A stretch of 64,000 nt of DNA from Pedobacter sp014947265. GTDB taxonomy: Bacteria > Bacteroidota > Bacteroidia > Sphingobacteriales > Sphingobacteriaceae. The position numbers were made by a program, and so were the translations under genes. A model generated the notes under the pieces. The model did not search any database. It was not told where the DNA came from and was given only the letters and a program-made list of their open reading frames with translations. The stretch is from assembly GCF_014947265.1 (NCBI RefSeq), contig NZ_JADCNK010000027.1, positions 1 through 64,000 of the forward strand, read 5' to 3'. Numbering within the stretch: position 1 is the first letter of the stretch; each line of letters opens with the position of its first letter. Below, piece after piece: positions 1-7,314 of this stretch.

Positions 1-15
1 ATATCCCTGTGCCAT
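1..15 (-). CDS. 5' end of an unidentified leftward gene, cut by the window edge
   Basis: Only five codons lie in the window (Met-Ala-Gln-Gly-Tyr). The start is supported by a purine-rich stretch just before the ATG and by a complete Bacteroidota-type promoter about 35 bases upstream. Five residues cannot identify the product. The gene would be divergent from comF. Confidence 0.4.
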
Positions 16-50
16 CCTTTAATCAAAACCCCTTCCTCCGAAGCGGGATG

Positions 51-81
51 CAAAAGTAGGAAAATTATGTACAACGCCAAA
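51..81 (-). promoter_or_regulatory. Bacteroidota consensus promoter for the left-edge gene
   Basis: Read on the minus strand, TTTG (78-81) is followed by exactly 19 bases and then TACTTTTG (51-58). This matches the known Bacteroidota primary-sigma consensus TTTG-N19-TANNTTTG. Transcription would start near position 44 and give a leader of about 30 bases before the ATG at 15. It is the best promoter match in the window. Confidence 0.7.
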
Positions 82-190
82 GGTTTTTTATGGAATAACG
101 CAGGCTTTAATATAAGTCGATGGTTTACAGCAAGAAAAAGTTTTGCCCTCAGCAAAACTTTTTGACAAATCAGGTGTTTGCACCTCTTAT

Positions 191-223
191 AAACCTCGCA
201 GGTTTTTAAAACCTGCGAGGTTT
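191..223. repeat. 33-bp perfect palindromic intergenic element
   Basis: Two 16-base arms (191-206 and 208-223) are exact reverse complements around a single central T. The core is AAACCTCGCAGGTTTT. Elements with this core recur between genes in many Bacteroidota genomes (recollection, not a search). It could form a strong hairpin. There is no neighbouring reading frame, so it looks like a REP-type element rather than a gene-specific operator. Confidence 0.75.
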
Positions 224-232
224 GACCTAAAG

Positions 233-276
233 ACTTACGAAGTTCCCTGCACCCTGCCATTAGAAACTTCGTAAGT
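233..276. repeat. 12-bp inverted repeat with 20-base loop
   Basis: ACTTACGAAGTT (233-244) and AACTTCGTAAGT (265-276) are perfect reverse complements separated by 20 bases. It lies 9 bases after the 33-bp palindrome and belongs to a different sequence class, so two repeat elements are stacked here. It ends well before comF at 472 and has no T-run, so it is not an obvious terminator. Confidence 0.6.
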
Positions 277-300
277 TACCCCTGCCCTCCACCACCTAAA

Positions 301-357
301 CCCGATTGCAGTGGTAGCTGTCGGCTTCACGCCGGCACTACAAACGGAAAGCGGGAC
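301..357 (+). repeat. Dispersed element, copy 1 (CCCGATTG ... AAAGCGGGAC)
   Basis: This segment opens with CCCGATTG and closes with AAAGCGGGAC, with a small GC-rich hairpin (CGGC-TTCAC-GCCG) in the middle. The same two end motifs occur in the opposite orientation at 2843-2920. That suggests two diverged copies of one dispersed intergenic element. No coding capacity was seen. Confidence 0.45.
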
Positions 358-471
358 ATATCTATATAGTAGCACAACAACTGCTTTGCTGAAAAAAAAC
401 GAGTGTATACTATATTTCACCCTAGCCTTAAAAACATAGTATTCTTCGTAAATATTTTATAAATTAGTTAG

Positions 472-1170
472 ATGCTTCTGGTTAAACAATGGACTTCTGA
501 TTTATTTGGCCTGCTATTTCCAAATTTATGCAATGCATGCGGCACTGCTTTGTTTCGCCATGAAAAGTTGATTTGTTTAAAATGCTTATACGATCTCCCT
601 TTTACCGACTATCATCAATATGCAGATAATAGGGTTGCCAAGCAGCTATGGGGCCGTTTACCACTTAACGCTGCAATGGCCATGTTATATTTTAGAAAAG
701 GAGCGAAGGTTCAAAACCTAATACACAACTTAAAATATAACGGCAGAACAGATGTTGGCGTATTATTAGGCAATATGCTGGGAGAAAGGCTGAAAACCGC
801 AATGCTTTACCAGGATATTGATCTGGTTATTCCGGTTCCCTTACATCGCAAAAAATATAGGAGCAGGGGATATAACCAAAGTACCTTTATTGCCGAAGGA
901 ATTGCAGCCCAGATGGGAATTGATGTCAGTGAAGACCACCTCATCCGGAATAAGGTTACCGAGAGCCAAACTAAAAAAAGCAGGTATAACCGTTACGAAA
1001 ACATGACAGATGTGTTTAAGGTAAATTCTCCTGAAGACATCATCGGCAAACATGTTTTACTGGTTGACGATGTAATTACCACCGGGGCAACGCTTGAGGC
1101 CTGTGCCAATGCACTCTTAGCTATAGGAGCAATAAAAGTGAGCATAGCAGCACTTGCATTCGCAGAATAA
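472..1170 (+). CDS. comF: ComF family phosphoribosyltransferase
   Basis: The 232-residue protein has the ComF layout. An N-terminal four-cysteine zinc-binding knot (Cys20, Cys23, Cys35, Cys38) precedes a type I phosphoribosyltransferase fold. The PRPP-binding loop VLLVDDVITTGAT lies at about residues 195-207. ComF proteins are linked to DNA uptake in competent bacteria, but they are widespread in non-competent ones and their substrate is unclear. The ATG at 472 gives a normal family length. A lipoprotein gene follows 60 bases downstream on the same strand and may be co-transcribed. No good promoter box was seen in the 115 bases upstream. Confidence in the family is high; the biological role is uncertain. 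Confidence 0.93.
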   Translation: MLLVKQWTSDLFGLLFPNLCNACGTALFRHEKLICLKCLYDLPFTDYHQYADNRVAKQLWGRLPLNAAMAMLYFRKGAKVQNLIHNLKYNGRTDVGVLLGNMLGERLKTAMLYQDIDLVIPVPLHRKKYRSRGYNQSTFIAEGIAAQMGIDVSEDHLIRNKVTESQTKKSRYNRYENMTDVFKVNSPEDIIGKHVLLVDDVITTGATLEACANALLAIGAIKVSIAALAFAE

Positions 1171-1230
1171 TTACCACGATACAATTTAAGTGCTATTGTA
1201 AGTAGCCAAACATTTTTCTAAGTTTGATTT

Positions 1231-2604
1231 ATGCGTTTAAATATTGGTTTAGTGCTTTTAATTTCATTCTTTGGTTTAGCTTGCCGGAAAGGAGAGCGTA
1301 TCACCACAGATCCAAATGCTAAACTCAATATCTCTGATAAAGAAGTATTATTTGATACCATTTTTACTTCGGTGGGCTCAACAACCAGAAGAATAAAAAT
1401 TGTAAATAAAAATAACGATGCGGTTAAAGTATCCGAAATCAGATTATCAGGCGGGAATACTTCGGCTTTCAGTATCAATATTAATGGAGAGCAAACCCAG
1501 CGTAAAAACGATCTCATCATAAACGGTCAGGATTCTATAAATCTTTTTGTCAAGGTTTCGATCAATCCAAATTCAACTAATCTACCCTTTCTGGTTCAAG
1601 ATTCTATTCTATTAAATACAAATGGGAATAAACAGGTGATTCAGCTTATAGCTTATGGACAAAATGCTGTATTTATTAACGAATCTACAGTTAATGCGAA
1701 TACCATCTGGACAAAAGCCTTACCCTATATTATTAATGGATCATTAACCGTTAAGAGTGGTACTTCATTAACAATCCAGACTGGAACTAAAATTTTTTTC
1801 CATAAAGATGCTAGTTTAAACATAGAAGGAAATCTGATCGTTAATGGCGGCCTTACTGAGCCGGTACTATTTTGTAGCGACAGGCTTGAACGAATTTATA
1901 GCGATGAGCCCGGGCAATGGAAAGGAATTTTCTTAAAACGCACGGGATATGGGCTAATTAAAAATGCGATCATTAAAAATGCATCTGTTGGCATTACCTC
2001 CGATTCTTTATCTGTTAACAACAACCCCAAATTAATTTTAAGCAATAGTATTATCAAAAACATGCAGGTGGCAGCTTATATTGGCTACCACTCAGAACTG
2101 CTCGCGTTTAATAATGTGATGTATAACTGCGGTAATTATTTGATATATGGAGTTGGGGGAGGAAATTATAATTTGAAACAGAATACCTTTGTTGGCTACA
2201 ACTTAAATTTTCCGCGTAAAACTGCCTCATTGAGCTTTTCAGATTATTTATCAGCAAATGCTTACAATAAACTTCAAATCGATTTGACCAATAACATCAT
2301 TTGGGGAAGTTTAACTAATGAACTCGATATCCAAAAGAAAAGTTCTGCAATGGTGCAACTCAATTTTTGGAGTAATTTAATCCGATGTACCAACAGCACT
2401 TATAACAGTAATGGCAATATTTTGAATATTGACCCCTTATTCATCAAACAGGAAATGGAAAATTTTGAGCTCTTGGCGAATAGTGTAGCCAGAAAGAAAG
2501 GTACTGATTTGAATACCGATCCTTATTTTACCGGTTATCTTAATAAAGATATCAAAGGCACTACAAGAATTTCTCCCTCAACCTTAGGTAGTTACGAAAA
2601 ATAA
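1231..2604 (+). CDS. Predicted lipoprotein with a parallel beta-helix region
   Basis: This is a 457-residue protein of unknown function. It begins with a short hydrophobic signal ending in a lipobox (GLAC, Cys18), so it should be lipid-anchored in the cell envelope. Residues about 35-140 look like an Ig/ASH-type beta sandwich. From about 160 onward, repeated short hydrophobic strands with Asn and Gly turns (for example NGSLTVKSGTSLTIQTGTKI) suggest a right-handed parallel beta-helix like those of polysaccharide-binding or -cleaving surface proteins. No catalytic motif was recognised. It follows comF by 60 bases and is followed by a good rightward terminator. Confidence 0.75.
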   Translation: MRLNIGLVLLISFFGLACRKGERITTDPNAKLNISDKEVLFDTIFTSVGSTTRRIKIVNKNNDAVKVSEIRLSGGNTSAFSININGEQTQRKNDLIINGQDSINLFVKVSINPNSTNLPFLVQDSILLNTNGNKQVIQLIAYGQNAVFINESTVNANTIWTKALPYIINGSLTVKSGTSLTIQTGTKIFFHKDASLNIEGNLIVNGGLTEPVLFCSDRLERIYSDEPGQWKGIFLKRTGYGLIKNAIIKNASVGITSDSLSVNNNPKLILSNSIIKNMQVAAYIGYHSELLAFNNVMYNCGNYLIYGVGGGNYNLKQNTFVGYNLNFPRKTASLSFSDYLSANAYNKLQIDLTNNIIWGSLTNELDIQKKSSAMVQLNFWSNLIRCTNSTYNSNGNILNIDPLFIKQEMENFELLANSVARKKGTDLNTDPYFTGYLNKDIKGTTRISPSTLGSYEK

Positions 2605-2680
2605 CGGCTTTTTTTTATTTTTCAAAAACAAATCGTCTGGAAATCTCGTTTATATATACGAGAGCGTTAATTTAGATGGT

Positions 2681-2725
2681 AAGGGTCGATATTTCTTCTA
2701 AAGAATATCGGCCCTTTACTTTTTT
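2681..2725 (+). terminator. Rho-independent terminator after the comF-lipoprotein unit
   Basis: AAGGGTCGATATT (2681-2693) pairs with AATATCGGCCCTT (2704-2716) apart from one G-T position. The stem can extend inward by TTCTT/AAGAA and is followed by a T-rich run. The orientation fits ending rightward transcription. Confidence 0.7.
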
Positions 2726-2842
2726 AATAAGATTTTAAGATTGCCACTCCATTCTTTCAGGTCATTTTTGCCTGTTGCCTCTATCCCTAACAATTATTTA
2801 TTTTTTTTGAAAGTTAGCGTTGTTGCAAAATGGCAGCCTGCG

Positions 2843-2920
2843 GTCCCGCTTTTCCTCCTGCCGTTTTAATTTATCAATATAAAAAAATATACGGTTCAAA
2901 ACGGCATCCGTTCAATCGGG
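2843..2920 (-). repeat. Dispersed element, copy 2, inverted relative to copy 1
   Basis: On the minus strand the segment begins with CCCGATTG and ends with AAAGCGGGAC, as at 301-357. It also holds an internal 9-base inverted repeat (TGCCGTTTT at 2859-2867, AAAACGGCA at 2898-2906). The 2605-3011 gap otherwise contains only the two terminators. Confidence 0.45.
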
Positions 2921-2957
2921 CTTAGTTAACAATGTCAATATTAAATACCTCTACAAT

Positions 2958-2992
2958 CAAAAAAGCAGCTACAAATAATGCAGCTGCTTTAT
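2958..2992 (-). terminator. glmS terminator
   Basis: On the minus strand AAAGCAGCT and AGCTGCTTT form a stem around an AT loop, followed by a run of T. It lies 20 bases after the glmS stop. The left arm and loop start are nearly identical to the glyA terminator at 4934-4971. Confidence 0.8.
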
Positions 2993-3011
2993 CTGTTTGT
3001 TGTGTTGTAAA

Positions 3012-4850
3012 TTATTCTACAGTTACTGATTTGGCCAGATTTCTTGGCTGGTCTACATTACAACCACGCATTACCGCAATATGATACGACAACAACTGAA
3101 GCGGAATGGTTGCTATTAGCGGTAAAAAGGCTTCATTGGCATCAGGAATTTCAATACAATAATCGGCCATTTTTTTCACCTCGGTATCGCCCTGGGTTAC
3201 AATCGCAATTACTTTCCCTTTTCTGGCTTTTACTTCCTGTATATTGCTGATCACTTTTTCGTATGATGAGTTCTGCGTAGCGATAAAAACCACCGGCATT
3301 TCTTCATCAATTAAAGCGATAGGACCATGTTTCATCTCTGCTGCAGGATATCCTTCTGCATGGATATAGGAAATTTCCTTAAGTTTTAAGGCTCCTTCCA
3401 ACGCTACAGGGAAACCACTTCCTCTACCTAAAAATAAACAGTTGGTAGAATCTTTAATCTTTTCTGCTACTTCTTTAATCAGGTCGTTCGATTCTAAAGC
3501 AATCTGGATCTTATCAGGAATATTATCAAGCTCGGTTAAAAGTTCGATGAGTTTTGAAGTAGTAATGGTTCCTTTTTGTTGTGCCATATAAAAGGCCATC
3601 AACGTTAAAACCGTTACCTGTGCAGTAAATGCCTTTGTAGAAGCTACGCCGATTTCTGGTCCGGCGTGGGTGTAAACACCCGCATGCGTTAAACGTGGGA
3701 TGGAAGCACCCGCAACGTTACAGATCCCGAAAATAGTTGCCCCACGTTCTTTAGCCATCTCTATAGCCGCCATGGTATCGGCCGTTTCTCCAGACTGCGA
3801 AATGGCAATTACCACATCTTTTTCTGTGATGATCGGATTTCTGTACCTGAACTCGGAGGCATATTCAACTTCAACAGGAATACGGGCATATTCTTCAATC
3901 AGGTATTCGCCAACCAAACCTGCATGCCACGATGTTCCACAGGCCACAATGATGATGCGATCTATATTTTTTAATTTCTCTGCAAATTCTTTGATTCCAC
4001 CAAGCTGAACTTTCCCTTCTTCAGGATAAATACGGCCACGCATACAATCTTTAATCGAACGCGGTTGCTCATAAATTTCCTTGAGCATAAAGTGATCGAA
4101 GCCACCTTTCTCCAGCATTTCTAACTTTAACTGCAACTCCTGGATTAATGGCGTTTGTACCACATTATCCAATCTTTTAACTAAAAGATCATCTTTGGTG
4201 ATCAGCGCAATTTCATTATCATTCAGATAGATTACGTTTTTGGTGTATTCAATAATCGGTGTTGCATCAGAAGCGATAAAGTATTCTCCCTGGCCCACAC
4301 CAATTACCATCGGACTGCCTTTTCTGGCCGCAATTAAACGATCAGGATGATCCTGATCCATAATTACGATGGCGTAGGCGCCAATCACTTCCTTCAAAGC
4401 CAAACGAACGGCTTCTAAAAGATCTATATTTTCAATTTCCTGGATTTCTTCTACCAGATGAATTAACACCTCCGTATCGGTATCGCTTTTAAATTCGTGC
4501 CCGCGGTTAATCAGCTCTTCTTTTAAAGTAGCATAGTTTTCTATAATGCCATTGTGTATAATTGACAGTTTACCATTGTTTGAAGTATGTGGATGGGAGT
4601 TACGGTCAGAAGGAACACCATGGGTTGCCCAACGGGTATGGCCCATACCAATAGTACCAGACTTATCCTGATCTTGAGCAAATTCTTCTAAAACTGCTAC
4701 TTTACCTGCTTTTTTATATATATGCTCACCACTTTCATTCATTAATGCGATCCCCGCACTATCATAACCACGGTATTCTAATCTTTTTAGGCCTTTAAGT
4801 ACAATTGGCCAGGCTTCTCTATAGCCAATATAGCCCACTATTCCACACAT
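3012..4850 (-). CDS. glmS: Glutamine--fructose-6-phosphate aminotransferase (isomerizing)
   Basis: This cytosolic enzyme makes glucosamine-6-phosphate from fructose-6-phosphate and glutamine. It is the entry step to UDP-GlcNAc for peptidoglycan, LPS and the amino sugars of the polysaccharides encoded nearby. The 612-residue length is normal. The N-terminal glutaminase domain starts MCGIVGYIGYR with the nucleophile at Cys2. Two SIS sugar-isomerase domains follow (for example ISQSGETADT near residue 352), and the C-terminus NLAKSVTVE is the family signature. Its own terminator lies downstream and a 20-base perfect palindrome lies 31 bases upstream. No glmS ribozyme is visible in the short leader. 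Confidence 0.98.
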   Translation of the reverse strand: MCGIVGYIGYREAWPIVLKGLKRLEYRGYDSAGIALMNESGEHIYKKAGKVAVLEEFAQDQDKSGTIGMGHTRWATHGVPSDRNSHPHTSNNGKLSIIHNGIIENYATLKEELINRGHEFKSDTDTEVLIHLVEEIQEIENIDLLEAVRLALKEVIGAYAIVIMDQDHPDRLIAARKGSPMVIGVGQGEYFIASDATPIIEYTKNVIYLNDNEIALITKDDLLVKRLDNVVQTPLIQELQLKLEMLEKGGFDHFMLKEIYEQPRSIKDCMRGRIYPEEGKVQLGGIKEFAEKLKNIDRIIIVACGTSWHAGLVGEYLIEEYARIPVEVEYASEFRYRNPIITEKDVVIAISQSGETADTMAAIEMAKERGATIFGICNVAGASIPRLTHAGVYTHAGPEIGVASTKAFTAQVTVLTLMAFYMAQQKGTITTSKLIELLTELDNIPDKIQIALESNDLIKEVAEKIKDSTNCLFLGRGSGFPVALEGALKLKEISYIHAEGYPAAEMKHGPIALIDEEMPVVFIATQNSSYEKVISNIQEVKARKGKVIAIVTQGDTEVKKMADYCIEIPDANEAFLPLIATIPLQLLSYHIAVMRGCNVDQPRNLAKSVTVE

Positions 4851-4880
4851 ATTTATATCTATTAATTTGGGATAAATATA

Positions 4881-4900
4881 TAAAACAAACGTTTGTTTTA
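4881..4900. promoter_or_regulatory. 20-bp perfect palindrome upstream of glmS
   Basis: TAAAACAAAC is followed directly by its reverse complement GTTTGTTTTA, centred about 40 bases before the glmS ATG. This position suits an operator for a dimeric regulator, or an overlap with the promoter because TTTG occurs on both strands. No regulator gene is nearby. Confidence 0.4.
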
Positions 4901-4933
4901 AAGCATTAAGCGCTAAAGATCTTTTTATTTAAT

Positions 4934-4971
4934 CAAAAAAGCAGCTACAAATTAATGTAACTGCTTTTTAT
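4934..4971 (-). terminator. glyA terminator
   Basis: Arms at about 4936-4949 and 4956-4969 pair with one mismatch and end in a T-run on the minus strand, about 30 bases after the glyA stop. The sequence shares some 20 bases with the glmS terminator. Confidence 0.75.
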
Positions 4972-4999
4972 ATATTATCACTAAATCGAATTACCTGTC

Positions 5000-6271
5000 C
5001 TATTTATAAAGTGGAAATGCACTCACCAATTTAATCACTTCAGCTTTCACTGTATTTAGGTTAGCTTCATCTTCCGGATTAGTTAAAACCCTGTCGATTA
5101 ATTCAACAATCTGTTCCATTTCGGATTCTTTTAAACCGCGGGTAGTAATGGCGGCAGTACCCACACGGATACCAGAAGTTACAAACGGTGATTTATCATC
5201 AAAAGGTACCATGTTTTTATTCACGGTAATTTCTGCTTTCTCTAAAGCATTTTCAGCTACTTTACCCGTAATGTTTTTATTGCGCAAATCAATTAACATC
5301 AAATGGTTATCCGTACCGCCAGAAATAATGCCATATCCTTTTGCTACAAATGCTTTAGCCATTGCCTGTGCATTAGCCGCTACCTGTTTAATGTATGTTC
5401 CATACTCCTCGCTTAAAGCTTCGCCAAAAGCAATTGCTTTAGCTGCAATAATATGCTCTAACGGACCGCCTTGTGTACCAGGGAAAACCGCCATATCGAG
5501 CAGGTTGCTCATTAAACGGATTTCGCCTTTAGGCGTTTTCAATCCCCATGGGTTTTCAAAATCCTGTCCCATCATAATCATACCGCCACGTGGTCCACGT
5601 AAAGTTTTGTGGGTAGTAGTGGTTACAATATGGCAATGTGGAAGTGGGTTGGCTAACAATCCTTTTGCGATTAAACCTGCAGGGTGAGAAATATCAGCTA
5701 AAACCAAAGCACCAATTTTATCAGCTACTGCACGGATAAAAGCATAATCCCACTCACGTGAATAGGCAGAGGCACCGCAGATAATCAGTTTTGGTTTTTC
5801 AGCTAAAGCAACCTCTTCTAATTTTTTATAATCAATTAATCCGGTTTCTTTTTCTACCCCATAAAAGAAAGGTTGATATAATTTACCCGAAAAGTTAACA
5901 GGCGAACCATGTGTTAAGTGACCGCCGTGAGAAAGATCAAATCCTAATATTTTATCACCCGGTTGCAGAACAGCAAGCATTACCGCTGCATTGGCCTGCG
6001 CTCCAGAATGTGGCTGAACATTTACCCAAGCCGCGCCGAACAATTCTTTTGCCCTATCAATAGCAATCTGCTCTACCACATCTACTACCTGGCAACCGCC
6101 ATAGTAACGTTTTCCTGGTAAGCCTTCGGCATATTTATTGGTCAGTACCGATCCGGCAGCTTCCATTACCTGCTTGCTTACAAAATTTTCTGATGCAATA
6201 AGCTCTAAACCATGCTCCTGGCGGTTTAATTCTTTATCGATAAGTTCAAAAATTTGGTTGTCGCGTGTCAT
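5000..6271 (-). CDS. glyA: Serine hydroxymethyltransferase
   Basis: This PLP enzyme interconverts serine and glycine with transfer of a one-carbon unit to tetrahydrofolate, in the cytosol. The chosen ATG start (MTRDNQIFELID) gives 423 residues, normal for the bacterial family. The substrate-loop motif ELIASENF is near the N-terminus, and TTTTHKTLRGPRGG carries the PLP lysine. A longer frame would start at a TTG at 6316, but that lies upstream of a promoter-like TACTTTTG box at 6299-6306, so it is rejected. The gene sits between scpA and glmS on the same strand and has its own terminator. Confidence 0.98.
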   Translation of the reverse strand: MTRDNQIFELIDKELNRQEHGLELIASENFVSKQVMEAAGSVLTNKYAEGLPGKRYYGGCQVVDVVEQIAIDRAKELFGAAWVNVQPHSGAQANAAVMLAVLQPGDKILGFDLSHGGHLTHGSPVNFSGKLYQPFFYGVEKETGLIDYKKLEEVALAEKPKLIICGASAYSREWDYAFIRAVADKIGALVLADISHPAGLIAKGLLANPLPHCHIVTTTTHKTLRGPRGGMIMMGQDFENPWGLKTPKGEIRLMSNLLDMAVFPGTQGGPLEHIIAAKAIAFGEALSEEYGTYIKQVAANAQAMAKAFVAKGYGIISGGTDNHLMLIDLRNKNITGKVAENALEKAEITVNKNMVPFDDKSPFVTSGIRVGTAAITTRGLKESEMEQIVELIDRVLTNPEDEANLNTVKAEVIKLVSAFPLYK

Positions 6272-6298
6272 TGTATATTTAGGTTTGTATTTTTTCTG

Positions 6299-6306
6299 CA
6301 AAAGTA
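6299..6306 (-). promoter_or_regulatory. -7 promoter box for glyA
   Basis: TACTTTTG on the minus strand fits TANNTTTG and lies about 28 bases before the glyA ATG. No TTTG was found at the expected 19-base spacing, so only half of the consensus is present. Confidence 0.45.
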
Positions 6307-6333
6307 AGAATTTCAAATTTAATTTTGGCCGTA

Positions 6334-7077
6334 TTAAGATAATGCTTTCACATTAAAGTTGTTAAAGCCGCTCCCAATGGTTATCTCTACCACTTGTTGC
6401 TGCAACATCTCTAAAATAGCCAGAAAATTATAAACAAAATGCACTTTATTTTCTGAGTTTTTAAGCACGAGGGCAAAATCGATCTGTTTATTGATATCAA
6501 GCAAATTGGCAATAAAGTGTTTTTGCTGTTCGATAGTGTAGGGATATTGGACCACTGTATGTTTAACTTCTTCACTGCGCAGCTCATACTTCTGCATGGT
6601 CCGGTGATAAACGGTTAACAGCTTATATAGATCCAGTGATAAAAGCTCATCCTGATTTGTAGACGAAGCGGCAGCCAATGTAAGATCATATGCAATGTTA
6701 CCCCTGTGGTTTTGCTTTAATCGCTCCTCTTCAAAAACCTTCATTTCTTCTGCTGCAGATTTAAACTGCTTATAGGCAATCAGCCGTGCAATAAGGTCCT
6801 GCTCCGAGTTGATTTCGTTCCCAACCTCATCCACTTCAATCCTTGGCAATAACATTTTAGATTTAATCCGCATCAGGGTGGCAGCAACCAGAATAAATTC
6901 GCTGGCTACTTCTACATTTAAGGCAAGGAGTTGGTGAATATAGGCCAAAAAGTCGTTTGTAATCTTCGCAATCTCCACATCCTGTATATTAAGTTCATCG
7001 CGTTCAATAAAGAACAGCAACAAATCGAAGGGACCTTCAAATACCGGAAGCCTTATTTCAAAATTTTCTGCCTGCAT
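6334..7077 (-). CDS. scpA: Segregation and condensation protein A
   Basis: ScpA is the kleisin subunit of the SMC-ScpAB complex that compacts and segregates the chromosome. The 247-residue protein begins with the kleisin N-terminal motif (LPVFEGPFDLLLFFIE) followed by DIEIAKIT-like sequence and ends in a short winged-helix-like region. The ATG at 7077 is preferred over a TTG four codons earlier, because that TTG overlaps a TATGTTTG promoter-like box (7087-7094). ScpB and SMC are not in the window. The gene diverges from dxs. Confidence 0.95.
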   Translation of the reverse strand: MQAENFEIRLPVFEGPFDLLLFFIERDELNIQDVEIAKITNDFLAYIHQLLALNVEVASEFILVAATLMRIKSKMLLPRIEVDEVGNEINSEQDLIARLIAYKQFKSAAEEMKVFEEERLKQNHRGNIAYDLTLAAASSTNQDELLSLDLYKLLTVYHRTMQKYELRSEEVKHTVVQYPYTIEQQKHFIANLLDINKQIDFALVLKNSENKVHFVYNFLAILEMLQQQVVEITIGSGFNNFNVKALS

Positions 7078-7086
7078 GTGGAGTAA

Positions 7087-7094
7087 CAAACATA
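7087..7094 (-). promoter_or_regulatory. Possible -7 box for scpA
   Basis: TATGTTTG on the minus strand fits TANNTTTG, but it lies so close to the ATG that the mRNA leader would be only a few bases. No clear -33 element was found. Weak support. Confidence 0.25.
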
Positions 7095-7280
7095 ATGAAA
7101 ATTTTTAGGCCTTTAAAGGATAAACCTAATTCAAAAATGCTCCATACCCATCACTAGCTGCTCTATGCCAAACCCTTACCGCTCAACACTAATCGCCATA
7201 CCTATATAACTAAACCCCAGCCGCTTAACCCGCTATAACAAACTGCTATTTTTCTCTTCTATATTAAAACAAATTTACCT

Positions 7281-7287
7281 TACTTTG
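7281..7287 (+). promoter_or_regulatory. Possible -7 box for dxs
   Basis: TACTTTG, one base shorter than the TANNTTTG consensus, lies 27 bases before the dxs ATG at 7315. It overlaps the TTG that would begin a longer frame at 7285, which argues against that longer start. Confidence 0.35.
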
Positions 7288-7314
7288 TATCTTGTTTTTT
7301 ACCCTAAATTTCGA

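Noticed and set aside
235..420. Short minus-strand reading frame in the repeat nest
   Set aside because: Composed of repeat sequence, with no start signal or recognisable domain.
4851..4930. glmS ribozyme or riboswitch in the glmS leader
   Set aside because: The leader is short and AT-rich and has no fold resembling the Gram-positive ribozyme core.
5148..5687. 179-codon plus-strand frame antisense to glyA
   Set aside because: It mirrors a highly conserved coding region. Codon structure follows glyA and no promoter or motif is present.
6272..6316. Upstream TTG start for glyA
   Set aside because: It extends past the family N-terminus and across a promoter-like box.
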